Source: Mycobacterium sp. IS-1590 (lineage in GTDB: Bacteria > Actinomycetota > Actinomycetes > Mycobacteriales > Mycobacteriaceae). From it: a stretch of DNA of 64,000 nt. The translations under genes and the position numbers were made by a program. Position 1 is the first letter of the stretch. Every line of letters begins with the position of its first letter. Below, piece by piece: positions 43,694-52,599 of the stretch. Under the pieces are notes generated by a model. It had not been told where the DNA came from, did no database searches, and was given only the letters and a program-made list of their open reading frames with translations. Location of the stretch: the NCBI RefSeq assembly GCF_001500025.1, contig NZ_LQIW01000008.1, positions 1 to 64,000 of the forward strand. Direction: 5' to 3'.

Positions 43694-44782
43694 GTGGACT
43701 TCGACCTGACCGAGGAACAGCAACTACTGCGCGACGTCACCCGCGACGTGCTCTCACGGCGCGAGGGTGTGCGCGTCGAAGGCGAGCCCGGCTGGAGCCG
43801 AGAGGTCTGGGGCCAACTGGCCGAGGTCGGCATCCTCGGGCTCGGCTTCGATCCCGACGAGGCAGGCCCCATCGAGGTGATGGTGGTGTTGACCGAGATC
43901 GGCAGGCGGCTCGCGCCCGAACCGGTCGCGCAGGCCGCGATGATCCCGGGCGTCCTGATCGCTGAGGTGGGCAACGACCAGCAGAAGGAGATCCTCGAGG
44001 CGGTGGCGACCGGTGAGGCGTTACTGGCCTTCGCCCACTCCGAACCCGGATCGCGGCTGCCGTCGGCCGCACCCGCGACGCGCGCCGAACAGAACGGGGA
44101 CGCCTGGACTCTCACCGGTCGTAAGAATCCCGTCCTGGCCGGCGACACCGCCGACTCGATCGTCGTCACCGCGGCGTTGCCCGGCGGCGGCGTGGGGTTG
44201 TTCGTCGTCGACGGCAACGCGGTCAACCGCGCGCCCTACCGGATGTTCGACGGCCGGGGCGGTGCGCAACTCGACTTCGACTCCACACCCGCCGAACCCC
44301 TCGGCGGCGGCGATGCGACCGAACACGTCACTCGCGCGGTCATCCGCTATCAGTCGGCGCTGTGCTCGGAGGCGGTCGGAGCGATGGAGGAGGCGTTACG
44401 GCTCACCACCGAATACCTCACCAGCCGAAAGCAATTCGGTGTTCCGCTGAGCAAGTTCCAGACGCTCACCCAACGCGCGGCCGACATGTACGTCTCGCTC
44501 GAACTCGCGCGCAGCATGAACTTCTATGCCGCGATGTCGATCGCCGACGGCAGGTTCGATCCGGTGATCGCCGCGCGAGCCAAGTTCCAGATCGGGCGTT
44601 CGGGCCGGCACATCGCGCAGGAGGCGATCCAGCTGCACGGCGGCATCGGAATGACCGCGGAGTATCCCGTCGGCCACTACGCGGCGCGACTGACGGCCAT
44701 CGACAACACGTTCGGCACCACCGACGATCAGCTCCGCACGCTCATCGAGCACGTCGGCGACTACGGAACGGTGTCGCTGTAG
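43694..44782 (+). CDS. Acyl-CoA dehydrogenase, FadE beta-like subunit (second pair)
   Basis: 362 aa from a GTG. The start MDFDLTEEQQLLRDVTRDVLSRREG is typical; the middle domain is degenerate (APYRMFDGRGGAQLDFDSTPAEPLGGG), and the C-terminal domain has TSRKQFGVPLSKFQTLTQRAADMYVSLELARSMNFYAA and AIQLHGGIGMTAEYPVGHYAARL. It pairs with the preceding subunit as in steroid-degrading FadE heterotetramers. Two hairpins follow the gene (44792-44875) and probably end the transcript. Confidence 0.85.
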   Translation: MDFDLTEEQQLLRDVTRDVLSRREGVRVEGEPGWSREVWGQLAEVGILGLGFDPDEAGPIEVMVVLTEIGRRLAPEPVAQAAMIPGVLIAEVGNDQQKEILEAVATGEALLAFAHSEPGSRLPSAAPATRAEQNGDAWTLTGRKNPVLAGDTADSIVVTAALPGGGVGLFVVDGNAVNRAPYRMFDGRGGAQLDFDSTPAEPLGGGDATEHVTRAVIRYQSALCSEAVGAMEEALRLTTEYLTSRKQFGVPLSKFQTLTQRAADMYVSLELARSMNFYAAMSIADGRFDPVIAARAKFQIGRSGRHIAQEAIQLHGGIGMTAEYPVGHYAARLTAIDNTFGTTDDQLRTLIEHVGDYGTVSL

Positions 44783-44791
44783 CCCCTGGCG

Positions 44792-44875
44792 CGAGCGCGC
44801 ACCCTTGTACGGTTCCGGCCGCGCAGCTGTACAAGGCTGAGCGCTCGGCCCGGCGGGGCCGCTCGTTGGGCCGAG
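44792..44875. terminator. Two consecutive inverted repeats after the FadE pair
   Basis: First: CGAGCGC (44792-44798) with GCGCTCG (44841-44847) around CCTTGTAC (44803-44810) with GTACAAGG (44829-44836). Second: CTCGGCCC (44844-44851) with GGGCCGAG (44868-44875). The two share bases 44844-44847, so they are alternative folds. No U-run follows. They may end the fadE transcript or be a dispersed palindrome. Confidence 0.5.
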
Positions 44876-44930
44876 GGCATGATGGGTGAGCCCGCGCAAC
44901 GCCGCGGAGGCTCGGCAGCGAAGGGTGTGC

Positions 44931-46093
44931 ATGTTCATCGTCATCCTCGGCGCGGTGCTCGCGCTGATGCACGCCTATCTGTGGAAGCGGCTGATCAAGG
45001 ACACCACCCGGCCCGGTCGAGTGCGCAGGATCCTGAGCGCCGCCTTCGCCGGGCTGGCGGGGCTGTTGCTCGCGGCGTTGTTCCTGCCCCGGCTGACAGG
45101 TCCGGCCGACGCGGGCTCGTACGCCTGGCCGGGCTATGTGTGGTTCGGCCTGGCCACATACCTGCTGTTGGCGCTGCTGGTCCTCGAGCCCGTGCGACTG
45201 GCGCTGCGGCGGTGGGTCCGCGGGGCGCCGGCGGCGGCTCCGGACCCCGAGGACCCGGACGGGCTGAGCCGCCGACTGTTCCTGGCCCGTGCGAGTGCCG
45301 TCGCCGCGGGCGCAGCGTCGGTGGGGCTGGTCGGTGTCGGAACGGCCACCGCAGTCGGTCCGCCGGACGTACTGCGGGTGCCGGTGCGGCTGCGCAACCT
45401 GGACCCGGCGTTTCGCGGGTTTCGCGTCGCGGTGGTGTCCGACATCCACCTCGGCCCGCTGGCAGGCAGGGCGCACACCGAGCGGATCGTCGACATGATC
45501 AATGAGACCGGCCCCGACCTCGTCGCGATCGTCGGCGACGTCGTCGACGGCTCCGTCGCCGAGCTCGGCCCGGCCGCAGCACCATTGGGCGATCTGACCA
45601 CCCGCGAGGGCTCCTTCTTCGTCACTGGAAACCACGAGTACTTCGTCGACGACACTCTCGAGTGGCTGCGCGAGATGGAGCGGTTGGGCATCCATCCGTT
45701 GCGTAACGAGAACACCGCAATCCGCCGTGGCGGCGCGGTCGTCAACCTGGCAGGCGTCAATGACCTCGCCGGTGAAAGAGTCTCGGACGGACCGGATTTC
45801 GACCGCGCCCTGGCGGGGATCTCCTCGGCCGGGCCGACGGTGCTGCTCGCGCATCAGCCGGTGCTCGTCGAGGAGGCCGCCGCGCGCGGGGTGGATTTGC
45901 AGCTGTCCGGACACACCCACGCGGGCAGATGTGGCCGTTCCACTACCTCGTGCGCGCCGTGCAGCCCTCGCTCGCAGGCCTTTCGACAGTCGACGACACC
46001 CAGCTGTACGTGACCCGCGGCGCGGGCTACTGGGGCCCGCCGGCGCGCATCGGGGCCCCGCCGGACATCACGGTGCTGACGCTGGAGCCGTAG
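44931..46093 (+). pseudogene. Membrane-anchored metallophosphoesterase, frameshifted near the C-terminus
   Basis: From the ATG at 44931 (GAAGGG upstream; a GTG at 44886 is alternative) the product has three membrane helices, then SRRLFLARASAVAAGAA, which resembles a twin-arginine motif, then the calcineurin-like domain: VSDIHLGPLAG, IVGDVVDGS, FFVTGNHEYF, LLAHQPVL, LSGHTHAG. The frame shifts near 45926; adding one base gives QMWPFHYLVRAVQPSLAGLSTVDDTQLYVTRGAGYWGPPARIG, the normal C-terminus, ending at 46093. All metal-binding motifs precede the break. It resembles YkuE-like phosphodiesterases. Probably a sequencing indel or very recent mutation. Confidence 0.8.
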
Positions 46094-46145
46094 GTCTTGG
46101 TACGGCCGTACCAGGACGGGCGCGGGCGCTACCTAGACTGCTTCC

Positions 46146-47957
46146 ATGATGTCCCGTCCCGTACCGCACGACGGACTGCTGCGGATCGAGGACTGCCTGG
46201 ACGCCGAGGGCCGGGTGAGGGTGCCGGCAGGGGTGAACCTGATCTCCCTGATCGACCGCAACATCGCCAACGTCGGCGACGCGCCTGCCTACCGCTACCT
46301 CGACCACACCGGCGACGGACGGGTCGACGAACTCACCTGGAGACAACTCGGCGTACGCCTGCGGGCGGTGGCCGCGAGCCTGCAGCGCGTGACACGGCGA
46401 GGCGACCGGGTCGCGATCCTGGCGCCGCAGGGACTCGACTATGTCGTCGCCTTCTTCGGCGCGATCAAGGCGGGCGCGATCGCGGTCCCGCTGTTCGCAC
46501 CCGAGCTGCAGGGCCATGCGCAACGACTGGACACCGCGCTGCGCGACTGCGAACCGTCCGTCGTGGTGACCACAGCGGCCGCGGCCTCGAACGTGCGCAG
46601 CTTCCTGTCCGACCTCGACGGCGTACCGACGCCTCGGGTGGTGGTGATCGACGACATCGGCGCGACAGGCGATTTCGAGCCGGTCGAGCTGGCGCTCGAC
46701 GCCGTATCCCATCTGCAGTACACCTCCGGTGCGACGCGACCCCCGGCCGGAGTCGAGATCACGCACCGCGCGGTCGGCACCAACTTGATCCAGATGATCC
46801 TGTCCATCGATCTGCTCGACCGAAAAGTACACGGCGTCAGCTGGTTACCGCTGTTTCATGACATGGGTCTGTCGATGATCGGATTTCCCGCCGTGTACGG
46901 GGGACATTCGACGCTGATGTCGCCCACCGCGTTCATCCGCCGCCCCCGACGCTGGCTCCGGGCGCTGTCGGACGGGTCGCGCGAAGGCCGGGTGGTCACC
47001 GCCGCACCGAACTTCGCCTATGAGTACGCGGCACAACGCGGCCGACCCGCAGACGGCGACGACCTCGACCTGAGCAAAGCGGTGCTGATCATCGGCTCGG
47101 AGCCCGTCAGCATCGACGCCATCACCGCCTTCAACGACGCGTTCGCACCCTACGGGCTGCCGCCGAACGCATTTCGACCCTCGTACGGAATCGCCGAGGC
47201 CACGCTGTTCGTCGCGACCATCGAACCCGACGCCCGCGCCACCGCGGTCTACCTCGACCGCGCGCATCTCAGCGCGGGCCGCGCGGTACCCGTCACCGCC
47301 GATTCACCCGATGCCGTGGCCCACGTGTCCTGCGGCCGGGTCGCGCGCAGCCAGTGGGCCGTCATCGTCGACCCCGACACCGGCACCGAACTGTCCGACG
47401 GGAACGTCGGCGAGATCTGGCTGCACGGCGACAACCTCGGGCGCGGCTACTGGGGCCGCCCGGACGAGTCGCGCCACGCCTTCGGGGCCCGGCTCCAGTC
47501 CCGGACCGCACCGGCCAGCCATGCGGAAGGGGTTGACGAGCAGGCGAACTGGCTGCGTACCGGTGATCTCGGCGTTTACCTCGACGGCGAGTTGTTCGTC
47601 ACCGGACGGCGTGCCGATCTGATCGTCATCGACGGCAGACACCACTATCCGCAGGATATCGAGGCGACCGCCGAAACCGCCTCGGCGATGGTGCGCGCAG
47701 GACATGTCGTCGCATTCACCGTGCCCGGCCCCCACGATGACGCGCTCGTGATCGTCGCCGAACGCGCCACCGGAACCGCCCGTAACGATCCCGGCCCGGA
47801 GATCGACGCGATTCGCGCCGATGTGCTTGCGCGGCACAGGATTCCGGTCGTCGACATCCGGTTCGTCGCGGCGGGCGCCATCCCGCGCACGACCAGCGGC
47901 AAGCTGGCCCGCGGGGCCAGTCGCAGCGAGTACCTCAGTGAGAAGCTGAAAGGTTAA
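46146..47957 (+). CDS. Fatty acyl-AMP ligase (FadD32-like FAAL)
   Basis: 603 aa. The ANL superfamily motifs are recognisable: HLQYTSGATRPPAGVEITHRAV (A3, atypical TSGATR), SWLPLFHDMGLSMIGFPAVYGGHSTLMSPTAF, FRPSYGIAEATLFV, WLRTGDLG, GRRADLIVIDGRHHYPQDIE, and the C-terminal Lys in TTSGKLARG. The FAAL type is indicated by PLFHDMGL and ITHRAV and by lack of the CoA-enabling region. FAALs make acyl-adenylates and load them on PKS or NRPS carrier proteins; no such partner lies in this window. Confidence 0.85.
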   Translation: MMSRPVPHDGLLRIEDCLDAEGRVRVPAGVNLISLIDRNIANVGDAPAYRYLDHTGDGRVDELTWRQLGVRLRAVAASLQRVTRRGDRVAILAPQGLDYVVAFFGAIKAGAIAVPLFAPELQGHAQRLDTALRDCEPSVVVTTAAAASNVRSFLSDLDGVPTPRVVVIDDIGATGDFEPVELALDAVSHLQYTSGATRPPAGVEITHRAVGTNLIQMILSIDLLDRKVHGVSWLPLFHDMGLSMIGFPAVYGGHSTLMSPTAFIRRPRRWLRALSDGSREGRVVTAAPNFAYEYAAQRGRPADGDDLDLSKAVLIIGSEPVSIDAITAFNDAFAPYGLPPNAFRPSYGIAEATLFVATIEPDARATAVYLDRAHLSAGRAVPVTADSPDAVAHVSCGRVARSQWAVIVDPDTGTELSDGNVGEIWLHGDNLGRGYWGRPDESRHAFGARLQSRTAPASHAEGVDEQANWLRTGDLGVYLDGELFVTGRRADLIVIDGRHHYPQDIEATAETASAMVRAGHVVAFTVPGPHDDALVIVAERATGTARNDPGPEIDAIRADVLARHRIPVVDIRFVAAGAIPRTTSGKLARGASRSEYLSEKLKG

Positions 47958-48925
47958 CCGACGCCGAGCTTCTCGCGCACCGTGTCGGCGAGGGAACGAA
48001 CGGCCGACACCGGGTTGAACGCCCGGGCGGCGGCGGTCAACGCCTCCTGAGCCTCGGTGCTGAGCTCGATGTCGGCGGCTGCCACGTTGAACTCGAGCTG
48101 TTCGACGCTGGACGCACCAGGGATCGCGACCACGTTGGGCAAGTGGATCAACCACGCCAGCGCCACCTGCGCGGGTTTCGCGCCGACGTCGGCGGCGACA
48201 TCGCGCAGCGTCTGCAGCAGTGGTTCGGCCCGGCGCAGGTTCTCGGTGCCGAACAGCGGGTTCGTCGCACGGACGCCGCCGGGCCGGTTGTCGGGACCGT
48301 ACTTGCCGCCGAGCAGCCCCTGCGCCAGCGGGCTGTAGGCGATCACGATGCGGTTCTCCCGTTCGGCGAACGGCACCAGACGCTCGAGCGCCTTGGGATG
48401 GGCCAGCGAGAAGTGCACCTGATTGCTGATCACCGGTCGTCCGAGCGCGGTGTCGGCCCGCTGCCAGCGCGACAGGGAGTAGTTCGACACACCCGCCGCG
48501 CCGATCACACCGTCATCGATCAGGTCGCGCATCCCCGGCATGATCACCGAATCCGGCACCACCGGGTTGGACTGGTGGATCTGATACAGCGGGATCTTCT
48601 GCAGCCCGAGCCGCTGCGCGCTGGCGTGCGCCCGTTGCTTGACCACCGCCGGGAACGGGGCCACCGGGAAGACCTTGCTGGCCACCGCGACCTCGGCGCG
48701 CCGGTCGCCCAGCGCCTCACCGAGGATCCGCTCGCTCTTGCCGAAACCATAGATCTCGGCGGTGTCGAACAATGTGACGCCCAGCGCCAGCGAACGTTGC
48801 ACGATTTCGCGGGCGGGACCCGCGGCGTAGCTGTCGCCGTACCCCCACTCCCGAGACCCGAACTGCCAGGTCCCGAGCCCTATCCGGCTGACCCGGCCAA
48901 CTCCCTCGACCTCCAAGTACTTCAC
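47954..48925 (-). CDS. Aldo/keto reductase
   Basis: 323 aa from the GTG at 48925 (VKYLEVEGVGRVSRIGLG); GTG at 48934 is close. Catalytic tetrad: Asp in LFDTAE, Tyr in EIYGFGKSE, Lys in VASKVFP and His in YQIHQSNP. The NADP-site segment near IPGASSVEQLEFNV is present. The stop overlaps the FAAL stop region (convergent). Substrate unknown; the KDS-type sugar-ketone branch (AKR11-13-like) is likeliest from length and motifs. Confidence 0.85.
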   Translation of the reverse strand: MKYLEVEGVGRVSRIGLGTWQFGSREWGYGDSYAAGPAREIVQRSLALGVTLFDTAEIYGFGKSERILGEALGDRRAEVAVASKVFPVAPFPAVVKQRAHASAQRLGLQKIPLYQIHQSNPVVPDSVIMPGMRDLIDDGVIGAAGVSNYSLSRWQRADTALGRPVISNQVHFSLAHPKALERLVPFAERENRIVIAYSPLAQGLLGGKYGPDNRPGGVRATNPLFGTENLRRAEPLLQTLRDVAADVGAKPAQVALAWLIHLPNVVAIPGASSVEQLEFNVAAADIELSTEAQEALTAAARAFNPVSAVRSLADTVREKLGVG

Positions 48926-49043
48926 GGACGCCACAGTACTGACGCATCGGATCGATAACGGCGGGTTTCGCCGCCCAGACGCCGGGGTATGTGAGGCGGG
49001 CTGCAGAAAGTCGGCATGACACAAGTCTCGAAAGGCGTAACGC

Positions 49044-49151
49044 ATGCTCGAGTTCATCTGCCCCACGTGCGGGCATTTCAGCCTCGAAGAAGCCGTCTGT
49101 GGGTCCTGCAGCGGTCGCGCCGGCGACACCGACCTGGCGATGGCTGGGTAA
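49044..49151 (+). CDS. 35-aa zinc-ribbon-like small protein
   Basis: ATG at 49044, TAA at 49149-49151, with GAAAGG eight bases upstream. The product starts MLEFICPTCGHFSLEEAVCGSC and ends GRAGDTDLAMAG. The CPTC and CGSC pairs, 13 residues apart, form a compact zinc ribbon. Its TAA is 2 bp before the ATG of the esterase gene, indicating translational coupling. It is not a fragment of a longer frame. Real but unknown function; it could be a regulator or an adaptor. Confidence 0.6.
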   Translation: MLEFICPTCGHFSLEEAVCGSCSGRAGDTDLAMAG

Positions 49152-49153
49152 CG

Positions 49154-50275
49154 ATGTCTGTTAACCGCTCATTGCACCCGTTCGACCTGGTCATGGCCTC
49201 GACGCGGATGTACTCCTCGCTACCGGTGGTCGGCAGGCACCTCGAGCCGTTCGCGGGCCTGACCGCGATGATGATGTACGGCCACCACTACGCGCCCGCA
49301 GCGCTGAAGGGTATGGTTTCGCGCCGTCTCAGCGCCGAGCCGGCGGCCGCCGCGCCCGTCGATGTCTCCAACGAGGCCATCACACCCTCGCGCGGTAAGC
49401 GGATGCCGCCCTACCTGCGCTTCCGCGCACAGCGTCAGCGGTGCCTCTATCGCAGCTCGGTGCGCTACGGCGACCATCCCGCCCAGTTGCTCGACGTGTG
49501 GCGGCTGCCCGACCTGCCGCCGGATGCGCCGGTGCTGTTGTTCGTCCCCGGCGGCGCGTGGGTGCAGGGCTCTCGCGTCATGCAGGGGCACACGATGCTG
49601 CATCACCTGGTCAAGCAGGGTTGGGTGTGTCTGACGATGGACTACCGGGTTTCCCCGGTGCACCGTTGGCCTCGCCATATCGGCGACGTCAACGCGGCGA
49701 TCGCGTGGGCGCGTGCCAACGTCGACAAATACGGTGGCGACCGGAACTTCGTCGCGATCGCCGGCTGCTCCGCGGGCGGCCACCTGGCCTCCCTTGCGGG
49801 CCTGACTCCCGGTGACCCGAGGTTCCGCGGCGAGCTCACCGAGGACGCCGACACCACCGTCGACGCCGTCGTCGGAATCTACGGCCGGTATGACTGGCAG
49901 GACCGTTCGACGCCCACGCGCAAGAACTTCCAGAACTTCCTGGAACGAGTTGTCGTCGGGCGCAAGCAGTCTCGCGAGCCAGACGTCTTCGCTGCTGCGT
50001 CACCGCTGGCGCGAATCCATGCCGATGCGCCGCCGTTCTTCCTCATCCACGGTGAGCAGGACACGATCATTCCCGTCGGGGAGGCCCGCGTGTTCGCCGA
50101 AGAATTGCGTGCGGTGTCACGAAATCCTGTGGAATACGCCGAAATTCGGCGTGCCGGCCATGCGTTCGACCTTGTGGACTCGTCGCACGCGCGTCGGCTT
50201 GCGGTCGAGGTCGGTAGGTTCCTCAACGGTGTCCGATCCCGGCAACTCGAAAGTCTGAGCGCCGCAGCCGTCTGA
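49154..50275 (+). CDS. Alpha/beta hydrolase (HSL/carboxylesterase-like)
   Basis: 373 aa from the ATG at 49154 (MSVNRSLHPFDLVMASTRMYSSLPVVG); the frame also runs upstream over the zinc-ribbon ORF in a different register. The nucleophile elbow is GCSAGGH (about 224-230), the oxyanion segment FVPGGAWVQGS, the acid in HGEQDTIIP and the His in RRAGHAFDL. No signal peptide; the N-terminal 90 residues may be a lid or membrane-contact region. The Lip-like esterase family in mycobacteria hydrolyses short acyl esters. Confidence 0.8.
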   Translation: MSVNRSLHPFDLVMASTRMYSSLPVVGRHLEPFAGLTAMMMYGHHYAPAALKGMVSRRLSAEPAAAAPVDVSNEAITPSRGKRMPPYLRFRAQRQRCLYRSSVRYGDHPAQLLDVWRLPDLPPDAPVLLFVPGGAWVQGSRVMQGHTMLHHLVKQGWVCLTMDYRVSPVHRWPRHIGDVNAAIAWARANVDKYGGDRNFVAIAGCSAGGHLASLAGLTPGDPRFRGELTEDADTTVDAVVGIYGRYDWQDRSTPTRKNFQNFLERVVVGRKQSREPDVFAAASPLARIHADAPPFFLIHGEQDTIIPVGEARVFAEELRAVSRNPVEYAEIRRAGHAFDLVDSSHARRLAVEVGRFLNGVRSRQLESLSAAAV

Positions 50276-50313
50276 CCCGTGTTGATCGGGCGCAACGCGG
50301 GAAGTCTGCAGGC

Positions 50314-51390
50314 ATGCGCATCGTCATCACCGGAGCCTCCGGCAACGTGGGAACCGCGTTGCTGCGGCGGCTCACCGAGAGCGGCACCGAACACGACATC
50401 GTCGGGGTGGTGCGAAGGCCGCCCGAGCAGACCGGTGTCTATGGGCGGATCCGTTGGCACAAACTCGACCTCGCCGATCCCGACGCGGCCACCCAGCTGC
50501 GCGGGCTCTTCGACGGCGCCGACGCCGTCGTCCACCTCGCATGGGGTTTTCAGCCGACCCGCAACACCGGATACCTGAACCGCGTCGGCGTCGGCGGCAC
50601 GGCTGCCGTCCTCGAGGCGGCGCATGACGCGCGGGTCGGTCGGCTGGTGCACCAGTCGTCGGTCGGCGCCTACGCGCCGGGCCGCTACGGGCAGTACGTC
50701 GACGAGTCGTGGCCGACCACCGGCATCCGGACCTCCCCCTACAGCCGCGACAAGTCGGACGCGGAAGCGCTGCTCGACGATTACGAACGCCAGAACGGGG
50801 CGGCGGGAGTTCCGATTGCGCGCATGCGCCCCGGCTTCATCGTGCAGCGCGCCGCGGCCAGCGGCCTGATGCGTTACGCCCTGCCCGGTTATGTGCCGAT
50901 GCTCGCGATTCCCCTGTTGCCGGTGCTGCCGCTGGACCGGCGCCTGTGCATCCCGCTGATCCATGCCGACGATGTCGCCGACGCGCTGGCCAGGGTGATC
51001 GAGCGCGGTGCGAGCGGGCCGTTCAATGTGGCGGCCGAACCCCCGGTGGGCCGCGCGCAGGTCGCCGAGGTGTTGCACGCGAAACCGGTCCACGTGTCCT
51101 CGGGGGCGCTCGGGGCCCTGGTCGATTTCAGCTGGCGGGCCCGGCTGCAGCCCATCGACCGGGGTTGGCTCGACATGGCGTTCAGCGTTCCGCTGCTCGA
51201 CTGTGGGCGCGCCGAGGCCGAACTCGGCTGGAGCCCCCGGTGGAATGCGGTCGACGCGCTCGCCGACGTCATCGGCGGGGTGGCCCGACAAGCGCACACC
51301 GAGAGTCCGCCCCTGCGACGCCGGTCGCTGATCGAGCAGTTCCAACGCGACCTCACCGAGGGCCTGCTGACGACACGACGCCTGCCGTAG
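50314..51390 (+). CDS. NAD-dependent epimerase/dehydratase
   Basis: 358 aa. Extended SDR with GASGNVGT for NAD(P), LDLADPDAA, HLAWGFQPTRNT, Ser/Thr in LVHQSSVGAYA, and SPYSRDKSDAE as the YxxxK region (Tyr-Ser-Arg-Asp-Lys). The C-terminal part includes FNVAAEPPVGRAQVAEVL. Substrate unknown. The next gene, a flavoprotein, starts one base after its stop, so the two are co-transcribed. Confidence 0.8.
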   Translation: MRIVITGASGNVGTALLRRLTESGTEHDIVGVVRRPPEQTGVYGRIRWHKLDLADPDAATQLRGLFDGADAVVHLAWGFQPTRNTGYLNRVGVGGTAAVLEAAHDARVGRLVHQSSVGAYAPGRYGQYVDESWPTTGIRTSPYSRDKSDAEALLDDYERQNGAAGVPIARMRPGFIVQRAAASGLMRYALPGYVPMLAIPLLPVLPLDRRLCIPLIHADDVADALARVIERGASGPFNVAAEPPVGRAQVAEVLHAKPVHVSSGALGALVDFSWRARLQPIDRGWLDMAFSVPLLDCGRAEAELGWSPRWNAVDALADVIGGVARQAHTESPPLRRRSLIEQFQRDLTEGLLTTRRLP

Positions 51391-52599
51391 ATGGCCGAGC
51401 ACGACGAGTCCGTCGTCATCGTCGGCGCCGGTCCCTGCGGACTGGCGATCGCACGACAATTGCGCCACGAGTGCGGTGTCGACGCGCTCGTCGTCGATCG
51501 GGCGGATGCGGTGGCATCGGCGTGGCGGAACCGCTACGACGGGTTCCGGCTCAACACCTGTGGGTGGTGGTCACATCTGCCCGGGCAGCGGATACCACTG
51601 CGCTACGGACGCTGGCCGAACCGCGACGACATGGTCGACTACTTCGACGATTACGTTCAGCGGCAGTCTCTGCGATTAGCCTTGGGCGTCAACGTGGTTC
51701 GGGTGGATCGGGAGCGACGTGGTTGGCGACTGTCGACCGGGGACGCCTCGATCACCGCGGAGGCCGTCGTCGTCGCGACCGGCAACTACCACACACCGGT
51801 GCTGCCCCAGTGGCCCGGAATCGAGTCGTTCGCCGGCGAGGTGCTGCACTCCGCGCGCTACCGCAACGCCACGCCGTTCGCCGGCCGCGACGTGCTGGTG
51901 GCGGGCGCGGGGAACTCCGCGGTCGACATCGCGTTGCAGCTCAGCTCATCAGTAGCCCGGCGGGTGCGGATGGCGGTGCGCACACCGCCGCATCTCGTGC
52001 CCCGGTCGGCCGCAGGGATACCGGTCGACACGTTCAGCGCGGCGTTCGAACGCCTGCCGGTGCCCGTACTGGACCGGGCGGCCGCATTGATGCGCAGGGT
52101 GTGGTTCGGAGACCTTCGTCGCCAGGGGCTGCCGGTGCCGCGGCGGGGGATCTATTCGGCGCTGCTGACCGACGAACAGATCCCGACGATCGGAGACCAG
52201 CTCGTCCCGCATGTCAAGGCGGGGCGCATCGAGGTTGTCGCCGCAGTGGAGTCGTTCGACGGTGAGAGGGTGGTGCTGTCCGACGGCAGCTCGCTGGCAC
52301 CCGACGCGGTGATCGCCGCGACCGGCTACCGGCGTGGACTCGAGCCACTCGTGGGCCATCACGACGTGTTGGACGACGAGGGCGCCCCGAAGGGCAACGG
52401 GGTGCCTGCCGCAGCGCCGGGGCTGTGGTTCGCCGGATACGACGAGCCGCTGATCGGACCGCTCCGGTCCTTCCGCCTACAGGCCTCGCCGATCGCGCGC
52501 GATATCGCCGGCCACCTCGGCGGGAGTGACGAACATCATTGCCAGCCAACAAGATCAACTGCATCGCAGCGCGGCCGTCGTTCGTTGAACGAGGCATGA
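51391..52599 (+). CDS. FAD-dependent NAD(P)-binding oxidoreductase (CzcO/YhjG-like)
   Basis: 402 aa, starting directly after the epimerase stop. Two dinucleotide-binding motifs, GAGPCGLA (about 12-19) and GAGNSAVD (about 172-179), flank an FAD domain with RYDGFRLNTCGWWSHLPG and VVVATGNYHTPVLPQWPG. C-terminal ATGYRRGLEPLV and GLWFAGYDEPLIGPLRSF belong to the flavin-containing monooxygenase class. Its 3' end overlaps the radical SAM gene by 4 bp (ATGA). Confidence 0.8.
   Translation: MAEHDESVVIVGAGPCGLAIARQLRHECGVDALVVDRADAVASAWRNRYDGFRLNTCGWWSHLPGQRIPLRYGRWPNRDDMVDYFDDYVQRQSLRLALGVNVVRVDRERRGWRLSTGDASITAEAVVVATGNYHTPVLPQWPGIESFAGEVLHSARYRNATPFAGRDVLVAGAGNSAVDIALQLSSSVARRVRMAVRTPPHLVPRSAAGIPVDTFSAAFERLPVPVLDRAAALMRRVWFGDLRRQGLPVPRRGIYSALLTDEQIPTIGDQLVPHVKAGRIEVVAAVESFDGERVVLSDGSSLAPDAVIAATGYRRGLEPLVGHHDVLDDEGAPKGNGVPAAAPGLWFAGYDEPLIGPLRSFRLQASPIARDIAGHLGGSDEHHCQPTRSTASQRGRRSLNEA

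Noticed and set aside
49879..51468. 529-aa minus-strand frame
   Set aside because: Antisense to the esterase and epimerase, both with clear catalytic motifs.
50709..52265. 518-aa plus-strand frame
   Set aside because: An out-of-frame reading of the epimerase and flavoprotein genes; Arg-rich, no domain.
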